Program-made: the position numbers and the translations under genes
Shown here: positions 26,950 through 35,694 of the stretch, piece by piece
Layout of the letters: each line of letters begins with the position of its first letter
Position numbering within the stretch: the stretch's first letter is position 1
NCBI GenBank assembly: GCA_911810475.1
Contig: OU461276.1
Span: 3,039,501 to 3,103,500, forward strand
Length of the DNA: 64,000 nucleotides
Source: Candidatus Celerinatantimonas neptuna
GTDB lineage: Bacteria; Pseudomonadota; Gammaproteobacteria; Enterobacterales; Celerinatantimonadaceae
Direction: 5' to 3'
Notes under the pieces: model-generated
The model's database searches: none
Told to the model about the DNA's origin: nothing
What the model saw: the letters and a program-made list of their open reading frames with translations, nothing else

Positions 26950-28296
26950 ATGAGCAAAAATCAGGGAACTATTTTATATCCTCAACGTTGGGCTATTTTG
27001 GTTGCTTGTTGTCTTGCCTGTGCTAGTTTCCAACTTGCGGCCATGTCCTATTCTCCGTTATTAGGTCACATTGCGAAGAACTTATCGATCGAATTACCTA
27101 AGGCGGTTCAATTGATGACTTGGTTTATGTTTTTCTCTTCAGTTTCATTCTTTATTGGGGGACCATTTGCGGATCACTTTGGCGCATTTGCATCCTTGCT
27201 TGTTAGTTTATTACTGACTTCATTTTCGATGTTCTCAACATGCTGGTGTAGCCACTCTTATATAGCTATTGTTGCGCTGAGAATTTTACAAGGGCTCTCT
27301 GTAGGATTTTGTATGGGAGGGAGTGTTTTATTGGTGATGCAATGGTTTTCTCCTGAACAGAGGACTTTTGCACTTGGCATTATTGGAGCATTTGTTCCAA
27401 TTGGCGGTGTTTTAGGGATAGTGGTGACGCCGATGATGACAGTGGCTCTGGGTGAATGGAAAACGGCTATGACGATCATATCTATTTTTCCATTTGTTTC
27501 TTTATGTTATTGCCTGTTTATCTTTAATCGCCTTAAAAAATCAAATTTGGAAATATCCATAGATGTTTCTGAAGATGATTTTCATGATCATGAATTTAAA
27601 ATTGCACTTATATCGCCATATACCTGGTTGGGTGTTTTTGCTACTTTTCTTGCTATGTGGTTGATGCAAACGGTCTTTAGCTTAACACCTACCTATCTGG
27701 CTGAGTCACTACCCGTTGGCCTTGGGTTCGGGTCTGTTGATGGTGGACGCCTTGCAACTGTTTTACAAATTGCTGCGATTGTTGCACCGGTGATTGCGGG
27801 TTATATATCAGGTCGGTTTTTTAATGGTCATTCAGGAATAATGTTATTTATGGGGTTTGTTTTGGTTATTTTTTATGGCGCCTTGCAATTTAGAGATATA
27901 TATGAAAATCAGGCACTCCTTTCTTTCTTTTTATTCCTTCCTGGTTTAGGTGTCGGGATCTTGATCCCGATGGTCCAAAGTAAAATCGCTGAGTCTTATA
28001 GTGCCCGGATTGCTGGTCGAATGAATGGGTTATGGTTAGGAGTCGGTTCATTTGGCGGTGCTATTGGACTTTTCATGACAGCTTGGCTGCTTGATAAAAC
28101 CCACACGTATTCAGCTGCTGTCGGAACGTTGGCTATTCTTGCTCTAGTCGGGGCGATTCTGGTTATGATTCTTAATTGGGTAAGGTATGTGTTTGTGCCT
28201 GGAGACTTCGGAGCTCTATCCCATACGCATGTTTCTGATCATTTGCGTCATTCTGAACATGGTCATTTATCTGGTGTTCTAGATCAGCGTGATTGA
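26950..28296 (+). CDS. MFS transporter
   Basis: A 448-residue, 12-helix major facilitator protein. Loop motif GGPFADHFGA (between TM2 and TM3) and the long central cytoplasmic loop at about 195-215 are visible. The C-terminal tail is unusually His-rich (HTHVSDHLRHSEHGH). It is probably co-transcribed with the cyclase gene and likely imports the substrate handled by the downstream oxidoreductase. BaiG and aromatic-acid porters are of this general type, but the substrate cannot be read from sequence. Confidence 0.85.
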   Translation: MSKNQGTILYPQRWAILVACCLACASFQLAAMSYSPLLGHIAKNLSIELPKAVQLMTWFMFFSSVSFFIGGPFADHFGAFASLLVSLLLTSFSMFSTCWCSHSYIAIVALRILQGLSVGFCMGGSVLLVMQWFSPEQRTFALGIIGAFVPIGGVLGIVVTPMMTVALGEWKTAMTIISIFPFVSLCYCLFIFNRLKKSNLEISIDVSEDDFHDHEFKIALISPYTWLGVFATFLAMWLMQTVFSLTPTYLAESLPVGLGFGSVDGGRLATVLQIAAIVAPVIAGYISGRFFNGHSGIMLFMGFVLVIFYGALQFRDIYENQALLSFFLFLPGLGVGILIPMVQSKIAESYSARIAGRMNGLWLGVGSFGGAIGLFMTAWLLDKTHTYSAAVGTLAILALVGAILVMILNWVRYVFVPGDFGALSHTHVSDHLRHSEHGHLSGVLDQRD

Positions 28297-28480
28297 TCGC
28301 GGTTTTTATTAAGAAAGTAAAGTTATTAAAGAAATATTTATTGATTCACATATATCGCTAATAATTTGATGTTTCGTGATGGTTTTTCATCGGGCACCGA
28401 TTTTCATGTGTTATATGAATTTATTCTACCGCCCATAACCGGACGTTTCTCTAAATGGGAAGCTTTATCTTGCGATATGT

Positions 28481-28492
28481 AAGGGAGGTGAT
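28481..28492 (+). promoter_or_regulatory. Unusually strong ribosome binding site of the enoate reductase gene
   Basis: AAGGGAGGTGAT pairs with nine consecutive bases (GGAGGTGAT) of the 16S rRNA 3' end, with the GGAGG core six bases before ATG 28495. Most genes in the window have four or five complementary bases. Confidence 0.8.
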
Positions 28493-28494
28493 TT

Positions 28495-30456
28495 ATGAAA
28501 CCGTTTTCTCATATTTTTACACCATTGAAAATTAAAAATACCACGTTTAAAAATCGTATTTTTGCAGCTCCGGTTACAGCAAACCGCATCGCTGTGGGAG
28601 GTGCTCCAACTCAGGAAGGTATTGATACCTATGAAACTCGGGCAAGGGGCGGGTTTTCACAGGTTACATTAACGGAGTGTTTTGTTGATTTTGAATATGC
28701 AGCTCGCCATGAACATGGGCTTGATTTGGTATCGCCTGGATTAACCACCCATCATATGGAATCCATCTATGTTTTGGCTGAGGCAATAAAAGCTCATGGT
28801 GCGGTTGCTTCGATTCAGTTAAATCATGTAGGTGGCGTGAATCATCCTGATTCAATTGGCGGTAAAAATCCAATTGGTCCTTCGGCTTTTGTCAGGTCCG
28901 ATGGTGTCCATGTTGATGCAATGGATGAAGCCATGATTGAACATGTTGCTGATAATTATGCAAATGCTTGTGCATCCGCTAAAGCGATGGGTTTTGATAT
29001 GGTGATGCTTCATGGTGGGCATGGCTGGCTTTTATCTCAATTTACCTCACCTCTTTCGAACAAACGGACTGATCGCTGGGGAGGAAGTCTAGAAAATCGG
29101 GCTCGTTTTGCCTGTCTTGTTCTTGATAAGGTCAGAGAGCTGGTCGGTGATGATTTTCTTATTGAATATAGGGTTTCCGGGGATGAAAGGGTTGACGGTG
29201 GAATGCATCTGCTGGAAACTATCGAATTTTGTAAGTTAATTGAAAATAAAGTCGATTTGATTCATGTCACAAGTGGTATTTATCACTCACATGTTGAAAC
29301 GAAAGCCTTCTCATCCATGTTTGATCCCCATGGTTGCAATTTAGAGCTGGCTTCGGCTATTAAAAAAGAGGTTCATGTTCCGGTTGTTGCTGTGGGTGGA
29401 TTTAATGACCCGGCCCATATTGAACATGTTCTTTCTGAGGGATTATGTGATGCTGTTGCCATGGGGCGTCAGCAATTTGCAGATCCAGAATTTGTTAATA
29501 AAGCACTGACTAACCGGGCTGATGAAATTGCTCCGTGTTTACGTTGTTCTTGTTTTAATCCTCTGCCTCCTGATCCCGCGGCTCGACCATGTGCTATTCC
29601 ATTTATGTGTACGGTTAATCCTACTTCTGGAAGAGAACTTCGATTGCGCTGGTTTCCACAGCCTAAATTATCGAAAAATGTGTTAATTGCAGGCGGTGGG
29701 GTTGCAGGTCTTTATAGCGCAATTACCGCAGCTGAGCGGGGACATCAGGTGACCGTGGCGGAAGAAAAAGATATTCTTGGCGGAACGTTGTGGTTTACCG
29801 AGTTTGATACGCATAAACATGATCTATGGCGTTACCGGAACTCCCTGATTGTTCGTGCTCAACGTGCCGGGGTTCAGTTTGAGATGAACACTCATGTTGA
29901 TGCGGCTTATATTGTTGATAAGCATCCTGATGCGGTGATTTGTGCTGTTGGAGCTGAACCATTGATTCCTCCGATCAAAGGAATTGAACATGCGTATTTC
30001 TGTTTATGGGTGTATTCGAATTCTTCAAAAGTGGGTCAACGGATTGTCATTATCGGTGGTGGGCTATCCGGGTGTGAAGTTGCGCTTTATTTAGCTGAAC
30101 AGGGTAAACAGGTTCATATTATTGAAATGAGTCATGATCTGGCTATTCAAGGGAATGATAGCCATCGTAGAGCGTTAATACCACGAATGAAGGCAAGCGA
30201 AAACTTATCCTGGAGTTTGAATGCATCGGTTAATGAGATCAATACAGATGCTGTGAAATATGTTGCAGAGGATGGACTAGAGTATACCGAGTTTTGTGAC
30301 ATGACCTTGTTTGCTACAGGCATGAAATCCCGCGGGGAGATTGTGGAATCGCTGAGGGATTCTGTGGACTGGTTTGTTCCCGTTGGAGACTGTGTGGCTC
30401 CCCGTTTGGTCCGTGATGCAACTTATGAAGGCATGTCTGCTGCACTTGATCTGTGA
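28495..30456 (+). CDS. NADH:flavin oxidoreductase / enoate reductase (2,4-dienoyl-CoA reductase type, FMN, Fe-S, FAD)
   Basis: 653 residues. An Old-Yellow-Enzyme barrel (about 1-340) is followed by Fe-S cysteines CLRCSC at about residue 352 with two more Cys before TVNP, and an NAD(P)/FAD disulfide-reductase-like half (about 398-653) with IAGGGVAGLYSAI and VIIGGGLSGCEVA. The barrel shows HGGHGWLLSQFTSPL and NKRTDRWGGSLENRARF. Enzymes of this build (FadH, enoate reductases, BaiCD/BaiH) reduce C=C bonds conjugated to a carbonyl. The cysteine spacing differs from FadH, so it is a separate subfamily and fatty acids need not be the substrate. It is in line with the cyclase, MFS and NTF2-like genes. 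Confidence 0.87.
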   Translation: MKPFSHIFTPLKIKNTTFKNRIFAAPVTANRIAVGGAPTQEGIDTYETRARGGFSQVTLTECFVDFEYAARHEHGLDLVSPGLTTHHMESIYVLAEAIKAHGAVASIQLNHVGGVNHPDSIGGKNPIGPSAFVRSDGVHVDAMDEAMIEHVADNYANACASAKAMGFDMVMLHGGHGWLLSQFTSPLSNKRTDRWGGSLENRARFACLVLDKVRELVGDDFLIEYRVSGDERVDGGMHLLETIEFCKLIENKVDLIHVTSGIYHSHVETKAFSSMFDPHGCNLELASAIKKEVHVPVVAVGGFNDPAHIEHVLSEGLCDAVAMGRQQFADPEFVNKALTNRADEIAPCLRCSCFNPLPPDPAARPCAIPFMCTVNPTSGRELRLRWFPQPKLSKNVLIAGGGVAGLYSAITAAERGHQVTVAEEKDILGGTLWFTEFDTHKHDLWRYRNSLIVRAQRAGVQFEMNTHVDAAYIVDKHPDAVICAVGAEPLIPPIKGIEHAYFCLWVYSNSSKVGQRIVIIGGGLSGCEVALYLAEQGKQVHIIEMSHDLAIQGNDSHRRALIPRMKASENLSWSLNASVNEINTDAVKYVAEDGLEYTEFCDMTLFATGMKSRGEIVESLRDSVDWFVPVGDCVAPRLVRDATYEGMSAALDL

Positions 30457-30551
30457 TTTATGCGATCCGCTGCACAGGGTTGGATTGCAAATAATACATT
30501 TTTGCAAAAGCCACCACACGTCAACTCGCTTGAAGAGTAGGAGATCTTGTT

Positions 30552-30974
30552 ATGGATAAAGCTAAATTTGATGATTATATCACCCGCTTTAATGCCCGTG
30601 ATGACACAGCATTTGATGATTATCTTTGCCCGGGTATGAAAATGCTCAATGGTGCATTACGTTTTGAAGGCATTGAAGGGATGAAAGACCATTATATGAA
30701 TAAAATCTGGCCATGGTTTGAAGAAAAGTTACATATTCCCCGATTTATTTCAAATGAAAAACATATCGCAATTGAAATGGTGACTTATTTTACCGCACAA
30801 CAGCCTGGCGATACGTTATTTGGTCATGTGGTCGAAGGTGAGCGATTTATTTTTCACGGTATGATTATGTATGACCTTAAGGATGATAAATTCTCATCAA
30901 TTCAGGTTGCTTATAATAGTTTTAAGAATATCAAGCCAGATGGAACTGAAATCGAAATGGGAATACCTCATTAA
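30552..30974 (+). CDS. NTF2/SnoaL-like small protein
   Basis: 140 residues with the cone-shaped NTF2-like fold pattern: N-terminal helices (FDDYITRFNARDDTAFDDYL), a helix at EGIEGMKDHYMNKIWPWFEE, and a long C-terminal sheet (HVVEGERFIFHGMIMYDLKDDKF). This fold includes ketosteroid isomerases, polyketide cyclases and the BaiE dehydratase. Catalytic residues cannot be assigned by eye. It follows the flavin oxidoreductase by 95 bases with TAGGAG before its ATG, and likely acts on the same compound. Confidence 0.72.
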   Translation: MDKAKFDDYITRFNARDDTAFDDYLCPGMKMLNGALRFEGIEGMKDHYMNKIWPWFEEKLHIPRFISNEKHIAIEMVTYFTAQQPGDTLFGHVVEGERFIFHGMIMYDLKDDKFSSIQVAYNSFKNIKPDGTEIEMGIPH

Positions 30975-31076
30975 AATATCAATCGTGTGGCGTATCAACC
31001 TGAGCTTTATTTTAAAATGCAGATGAATGGGTGTTGTTATGTTTTCATCTACAACTCAGGTTGACTGAGTTAATAT

Positions 31077-31289
31077 TTAGTCTTCTGATGCAATCATGAC
31101 ACTGGAAGCTTTAATGACGGCAAATGCGTCGGACCCAATTTTTAATCCAAGATTCTCTACAGCATTTTTAGTAATAATGGCAGCAATTAATGTCCCGCCT
31201 GGTAACTCAATAATAACCTCGGAATTGACAATTCCATCAGTAATGGATTTTACGGTTCCTTTTAACTGATTACGAGCACTTAGTTTCAT
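31077..31289 (-). CDS. Molybdate-binding Mop (molbindin) protein
   Basis: A single TOBE/Mop domain of 70 residues, the standard molbindin length: [31 protein letters not shown] and a C-terminal [13 protein letters not shown]. Such proteins assemble as hexamers and hold molybdate in the cytoplasm. Divergently transcribed from the DUF4405 gene across a region full of inverted repeats. Together with mobB it points to molybdoenzymes in this organism. Confidence 0.9.
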   Translation of the reverse strand: MKLSARNQLKGTVKSITDGIVNSEVIIELPGGTLIAAIITKNAVENLGLKIGSDAFAVIKASSVMIASED

Positions 31290-31352
31290 ATTATTTCCTT
31301 ATTAAAGAGAACATCGTGGCTGGGGGTTAACCTGAAAACAGCCTCAGCCATC

Positions 31353-31370
31353 AGTGATACAAGTATCACT
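31353..31370. promoter_or_regulatory. Perfect palindrome upstream of mop
   Basis: AGTGATAC and GTATCACT are perfect inverted 8-mers separated by AA, about 65 bases from the mop start. This suggests a dimeric regulator binding site; the regulator is unknown. Confidence 0.5.
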
Positions 31371-31403
31371 AATTCATCATATTTACAAAACAAACAAGAT
31401 ATA

Positions 31404-31417
31404 TTGAGATATATCAA
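31404..31417. promoter_or_regulatory. FNR-type box between mop and the DUF4405 gene
   Basis: TTGAGATATATCAA matches the FNR consensus TTGAT-N4-ATCAA at 9 of 10 fixed positions. It also lies in an inverted repeat of GATATAT/ATATATC (31399-31416), which recalls ModE-type sites, so FNR and ModE both remain possible. A third imperfect repeat (GGTATA 31428-31433 / TATACC 31454-31459) adjoins the DUF4405 start. Confidence 0.55.
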
Positions 31418-31476
31418 TCACGATCTGGGTATATATTTGGTTTAAAGTTTAAATATACCAAATATTGGAGAAAGAG

Positions 31477-31812
31477 ATGTCTTTGCACCGTTTGCGCCCT
31501 TATACGACGGTAATAATGATGATTGCATTTTTGATTGTGGTGGTTACCGGTATCATTTTATTTTTTGCTCCACATGGACCGGGGGGGATGCGTCAATGGA
31601 TAGTGTTAGGTTTATCTAAGCATCAGTTTAAAGATATCCATGTTTATCTGGGAACCTTTGGCGTTTTGTTGGTTTTTTTCCATCTCTACTTGAATTGGAA
31701 GGCAATCAAGAAATATCTGTGTTGTCGTTCGCTATGCCGGAAACATCCTGCTACGTGGGGAATCGGAATTTGTGCTTGTCTGGTTATTGCTGCTGTTCAA
31801 TTTGGGACCTAA
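31477..31812 (+). CDS. DUF4405 cytochrome-b-like membrane protein
   Basis: 111 residues with three membrane helices (about 8-28, 46-68, 90-108). The helix motif DIHVYLGTFGVLLVFFHLYLNW carries the two histidines typical of DUF4405, which resembles heme-b binding membrane anchors. GGAG at the right distance selects ATG 31477; the frame opens four codons earlier at TTG. A role in anaerobic electron transfer is suggested by family and the FNR-like box upstream, but no partner enzyme is adjacent. Confidence 0.72.
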   Translation: MSLHRLRPYTTVIMMIAFLIVVVTGIILFFAPHGPGGMRQWIVLGLSKHQFKDIHVYLGTFGVLLVFFHLYLNWKAIKKYLCCRSLCRKHPATWGIGICACLVIAAVQFGT

Positions 31813-32000
31813 GAATATGACGATGATTTATTTTCAACCGCAATAGGGTTTACTTAAGAAGGTGAAGCATTCTGTCTAAACGGAATAGTGGTATCTAGAG
31901 TTTTTATAAGCTGAATGTTAGCTTTGTATTGGATAAGAACTGAGATATAGGGGCTGTCTATTTCTGGCAGCAGTCATGTCGTAAAGCTGCCCGAAATCCA

Positions 32001-32042
32001 TTTTATTTGAACAAAATTCAACCACCAAACGCGAACACGCCT
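32001..32042. repeat. Dispersed repeat B, short degenerate copy
   Basis: TTATTTGAAC is followed by AAACGCGAACACGCCT (32027-32042), which matches AAACGTCAACATGCCT at 46803-46818 in 13 of 16 bases and 51185-51201 more loosely. The end resembles the terminal repeat of the IS at 56826, so it may be a relic of such an element. Low confidence. Confidence 0.35.
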
Positions 32043-32049
32043 AAGTGAT

Positions 32050-33582
32050 TTAATCTACATTTTGTTGATGAAGGAGCATATTCAACATTTTTAGTGTTGC
32101 ATGAACAGCAGCATAAACCTGATTGCTATGAACCCCTCTGGTGCGCAGAATTTGTCCGTTCAGACATGTCCAACTGATAAAACATTCTGTTAATGCATTG
32201 GTCTTACCGCCTGGGGGAATGCGAATTTCAAAATCAGTGAGTGTTGGGAGTTCAAGTTTAAATTGTTGCAGTGGCTCACTTAGTGCGTCAATAAAAGCAT
32301 CAAATCCACCATTACCAGAGCCGGCGGCTTTGATAATAAGATCGTTGTGTTTTAGACGAAGGCTTGCCGTAGAAAACATATCCAGTCCACTGGTGATTGA
32401 GCAGTTTAATAGTTCCAGATAATCAAACTGCTTTGATTCAAGTGTGTCGGCAATGATAAATGGTAAGTCTTCGGTTGTGATGACTTCTTTCATATCACCT
32501 AATGTAACAATTCTTTCCAGAAGACGTTCAAGATCAGATTCATCTAATTCAATATCGAGTATCTCAAGGTTTTTCATAACCGAAGCTTTACCAGATAATT
32601 TGCCTAAGGCATAACGTCGTTCTCTGTGGAAACGCTCTGGTGTTAATTCTGTTACATAGAGATTGCCTTTACGGTCACCATCGGCGTGGATCCCTGCAGT
32701 CTGTGTAAATACATCAGCTCCAACAATAGGGGTGTTTGCAGCAATGCGTTTGCCTGAGAAATTTTCGACTAATTTAGATATACCGTGAATTTCACTTTCG
32801 CGTATATTGACTTCGATACCTAATTTATCGTTTAGAACAACAGCTACTTCAGCGAGGGATGCGTTTCCGGCTCGTTCCCCTAAACAGTTGACCGTGCAAT
32901 GAATACTTTTTGCTCCGGATTGTACTGCGGCCATGGCATTTGCCGTGGCAAGGCCATAATCGTTGTGAGGATGAAAATCAAAATGTGCATTTGGAAATCG
33001 CTGGCACATGTCACCAATACTGATAAGAACTTCGTCGGGTGTTAAGACGCCCAGCGTGTCAGGCAGCATAAAGTGTTCAATGGGTGCATTGTTAAGTTTC
33101 TCAATTAATTGATAGACATATTGAGGATTATCTCGGTAGCCATTTGACCAGTCTTCCAGATATAAATTGCAGCGCAGGCCTTGTGAAACGGCATAATCGA
33201 TTGTCGCCAGAATATCCCGGACATGCTCATCGAGAGTTTTATTCAATTGCATTTGGCAGTGTTTTTCACTGCCTTTGCTTAATAGATTAATTACTTTGGC
33301 GCTTGATTCAACGATCCAATCCACGCTTCGTTTGCCGTCAACAAACCCAAGGATTTCAATTCGGTCGAGCATATTTTGTGATGCAGCCCAATGCGTCAAC
33401 TGCTGTACGGCTTGCTTTTCGCCATTGGAAACTCGGGCGGAAGCTATTTCGAGACGATCAACGTTAAGTCTTTGTAATAGAGCCTTTCCCAGGCTTACTT
33501 TTTCATCCGGATGATAGGAGACGCCCTGAGTCTGTTCTCCATCACGCAGGGTCGTATCCAATAACTGAATAGTTGGTTTCAT
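32050..33582 (-). CDS. 2-isopropylmalate synthase, LeuA2 type
   Basis: Condenses acetyl-CoA with 2-ketoisovalerate at the first leucine step. N-terminal DRE-TIM barrel with LLDTTLRDGEQTQGVSY, metal site FDFHPHNDYGLATANA and GERAGNASLAE. C-terminal regulatory LeuA-dimer domain from about residue 385 (GSGNGGFDAFIDALSE). DRLEIASARVSNGE and NLYLEDWSNGYRDNP mark it as LeuA2, the type common in Bacteroidetes, rather than the E. coli LeuA. Last gene after leuC and leuD. Citramalate or homocitrate synthase remains an alternative, but the leu neighbours argue for isopropylmalate. AGGA selects ATG 33582. Confidence 0.85.
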   Translation of the reverse strand: MKPTIQLLDTTLRDGEQTQGVSYHPDEKVSLGKALLQRLNVDRLEIASARVSNGEKQAVQQLTHWAASQNMLDRIEILGFVDGKRSVDWIVESSAKVINLLSKGSEKHCQMQLNKTLDEHVRDILATIDYAVSQGLRCNLYLEDWSNGYRDNPQYVYQLIEKLNNAPIEHFMLPDTLGVLTPDEVLISIGDMCQRFPNAHFDFHPHNDYGLATANAMAAVQSGAKSIHCTVNCLGERAGNASLAEVAVVLNDKLGIEVNIRESEIHGISKLVENFSGKRIAANTPIVGADVFTQTAGIHADGDRKGNLYVTELTPERFHRERRYALGKLSGKASVMKNLEILDIELDESDLERLLERIVTLGDMKEVITTEDLPFIIADTLESKQFDYLELLNCSITSGLDMFSTASLRLKHNDLIIKAAGSGNGGFDAFIDALSEPLQQFKLELPTLTDFEIRIPPGGKTNALTECFISWTCLNGQILRTRGVHSNQVYAAVHATLKMLNMLLHQQNVD

Positions 33583-33638
33583 TGCCAAAATCCTGATGGT
33601 GAAAGCCGGGCTAAAAGCCCGGATAAGTCATGATAGCA

Positions 33639-34256
33639 TTAGGCTGAAGGCCATAGCCAGGGTAACTGTTTTTGTTGATTTTTCTCGAATTCCGAGATTT
33701 TTTCTTCATGCTGAAGTGTCCATCCGATATCATCCAGACCTTCTAACAAACTATGTTTGCGAAATGGGTCGACATCAAAATGGATTGCAATTCCACCAGG
33801 CGTTGTGATTTTTTGCTCTTCTAAATTCACAGTGAACTGACTTCCTGGTGCTACTTCTAATTCTGCAAATAAAGCAGTTAATTCATTTTCAGTGACTTTA
33901 ATTGGCAAGATACCGTTTTTAAAACAGTTGTTAAAAAAGATATCCGCGAAACTTGTTGATATAACAGTATTAAAGCCATAATCAGCAATTGCCCATGGAG
34001 CGTGTTCCCGCGAGCTGCCACAGCCGAAGTTATCACCGGCAACCAGAATTTTAGCGCCTTTAACTTCAGGTTGGTTTAACTCAAACTCCGGATTGTCACT
34101 ACCGTCATCCAGATAGCGCCAGTCATTGAACAAATGAATACCAAAACCTGTTCGTTCTACCTTCTTCAGAAATTGTTTTGGGATGATCTGGTCTGTATCA
34201 ACATTGGAACGATTCATCGCCGCAGCAACAGATGAGTGTGTTTTATATGGTTGCAT
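33639..34256 (-). CDS. leuD: 3-isopropylmalate dehydratase small subunit LeuD
   Basis: Swivel subunit of isopropylmalate isomerase. 205 residues with NRSNVDTDQIIPKQFLK at the N-terminus, GDNFGCGSSREHAPWA for the substrate-binding loop, SFADIFFNNCFKNGILPI, and a C-terminal FRKHSLLEGLDDIGWTL. All match the bacterial LeuD of about 200 residues. AAGGAA six bases before the ATG. 40 bases downstream of leuC, same strand. Confidence 0.95.
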   Translation of the reverse strand: MQPYKTHSSVAAAMNRSNVDTDQIIPKQFLKKVERTGFGIHLFNDWRYLDDGSDNPEFELNQPEVKGAKILVAGDNFGCGSSREHAPWAIADYGFNTVISTSFADIFFNNCFKNGILPIKVTENELTALFAELEVAPGSQFTVNLEEQKITTPGGIAIHFDVDPFRKHSLLEGLDDIGWTLQHEEKISEFEKNQQKQLPWLWPSA

Positions 34257-34296
34257 GTGTTATTCCTTCAATTCTTAATTTGCAAAAGCGACTGAA

Positions 34297-35694
34297 TTAG
34301 TCCCAATGGCGTAAGTCAACAAATTTTCCGGCTACCGATGCTGCTGCAGCCATTGCAGGCGATACTAAATGGGTTCGTCCACCTTTACCTTGTCGACCTT
34401 CAAAATTACGATTGGAGGTTGATGCGCTTCGCTGCCCGGGTTTGAGATAATCGCCGTTCATGGCAAGACACATTGAACAACCTGGTTCTCTCCACTCCCA
34501 GCCAGCTTCGATGAAGATTTTATCGAGCCCTTCTTTTTCTGCCTGTTCTTTCACAGGATATGAGCCAGGTACTGCGATTGCCTGAACACCATTGGCCACT
34601 TTCTTGCCTTTAAGGACATCAGCTGCAGCACGAAAATCTTCGATCCGTCCGTTTGTACAAGAACCGATAAAGACAATATCAACAGGAACATCCGTTAATT
34701 TCATGCCGGGCTTAAGTCCCATGTAATGCAATGCCTGTTCAGCTGCGTGGGCTTTAATCAGATCGTTCATAGTGGCTGGGTCGGGTAATGGGCTATCAAC
34801 AGGTAATACTTGTTCTGGCGATGTTCCCCAAGTCACCTGAGGCGTAATTTGTGTGGCATCTAATTTAACGACTTTGTCAAATTGTGCGCCTTCATCTGTG
34901 CGCAGCGATTCCCAGTAAGCGACAGCCTGTTCCCAATATTGTTCGCTTGGGGCGTATTCGCGCCCTTTAAGGAATTTGAATGTTTTTTCATCAGGTGCGA
35001 TAAGGCCTGCGCGGGCCCCTGCTTCGATAGCCATGTTACATAAGGTCATACGGCCTTCCATTGACAAAGCTTCGATTGAGCTTCCTGCAAATTCGATGAC
35101 ATGTCCGGTGCCTCCGGCTGTTCCGATTTTGCCGATGATCGCTAATGCGATATCTTTGGCAGTAGAGTAAGGTGTCAGTTGGCCATCCACTTGAACCAAC
35201 ATCGTTTTTGATTTTTTCTGCTGGATCGATTGCGTTGCCATAATGTGTTCAACTTCAGAGGTGCCGATCCCGAATGCTAAAGCACCGAAAGCTCCATGGG
35301 TCGCGGTGTGACTGTCACCACAGCAAACCACCATTCCCGGGTGAACGAAACCGTGTTCAGGGACAACAATGTGAATAATTCCGTTATACTGATGGCTCAT
35401 GTCGTAGAGATTGAGTCCATGAGTCTGGCAATTGGCAGCCAGTGTTTCTACTTGTTTTCTGCCAATAGGATCTTCAATGGAATCGCGATTTTTAGTTGGA
35501 ATACAATGATCCATCGTAGCCAGAATGCTGTGAGGATTACGAATCTGCCGCTTTGCAACTTTGAGGCCTTCAAAGGCTTGAGGGCTGGTGACTTCATGCA
35601 TCAAATGGCGATCGACATATAAAAGCGGTGTGCCATCTTTGGGTTCATAAACGAGATGTGCATCCCAGATTTTTTCATACATTGTCTTTTTCAT
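34297..35694 (-). CDS. leuC: 3-isopropylmalate dehydratase large subunit LeuC
   Basis: Aconitase-family subunit carrying the 4Fe-4S cluster. Cluster cysteines are visible in [13 protein letters not shown] and in [10 protein letters not shown]. Other family blocks are [23 protein letters not shown] and the end [18 protein letters not shown]. 465 residues from ATG 35694, chosen over GTG 35706 because [15 protein letters not shown] aligns with the E. coli N-terminus. First gene of leuC-leuD-leuA2. No leucine-rich leader peptide is seen upstream. Confidence 0.95.
   Translation of the reverse strand: MKKTMYEKIWDAHLVYEPKDGTPLLYVDRHLMHEVTSPQAFEGLKVAKRQIRNPHSILATMDHCIPTKNRDSIEDPIGRKQVETLAANCQTHGLNLYDMSHQYNGIIHIVVPEHGFVHPGMVVCCGDSHTATHGAFGALAFGIGTSEVEHIMATQSIQQKKSKTMLVQVDGQLTPYSTAKDIALAIIGKIGTAGGTGHVIEFAGSSIEALSMEGRMTLCNMAIEAGARAGLIAPDEKTFKFLKGREYAPSEQYWEQAVAYWESLRTDEGAQFDKVVKLDATQITPQVTWGTSPEQVLPVDSPLPDPATMNDLIKAHAAEQALHYMGLKPGMKLTDVPVDIVFIGSCTNGRIEDFRAAADVLKGKKVANGVQAIAVPGSYPVKEQAEKEGLDKIFIEAGWEWREPGCSMCLAMNGDYLKPGQRSASTSNRNFEGRQGKGGRTHLVSPAMAAAASVAGKFVDLRHWD

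Noticed and set aside
26097-30974. Calling this a bile-acid (bai) operon
   Set aside because: Only three enzyme types agree and the CoA ligase, CoA transferase and hydroxysteroid dehydrogenases are absent.
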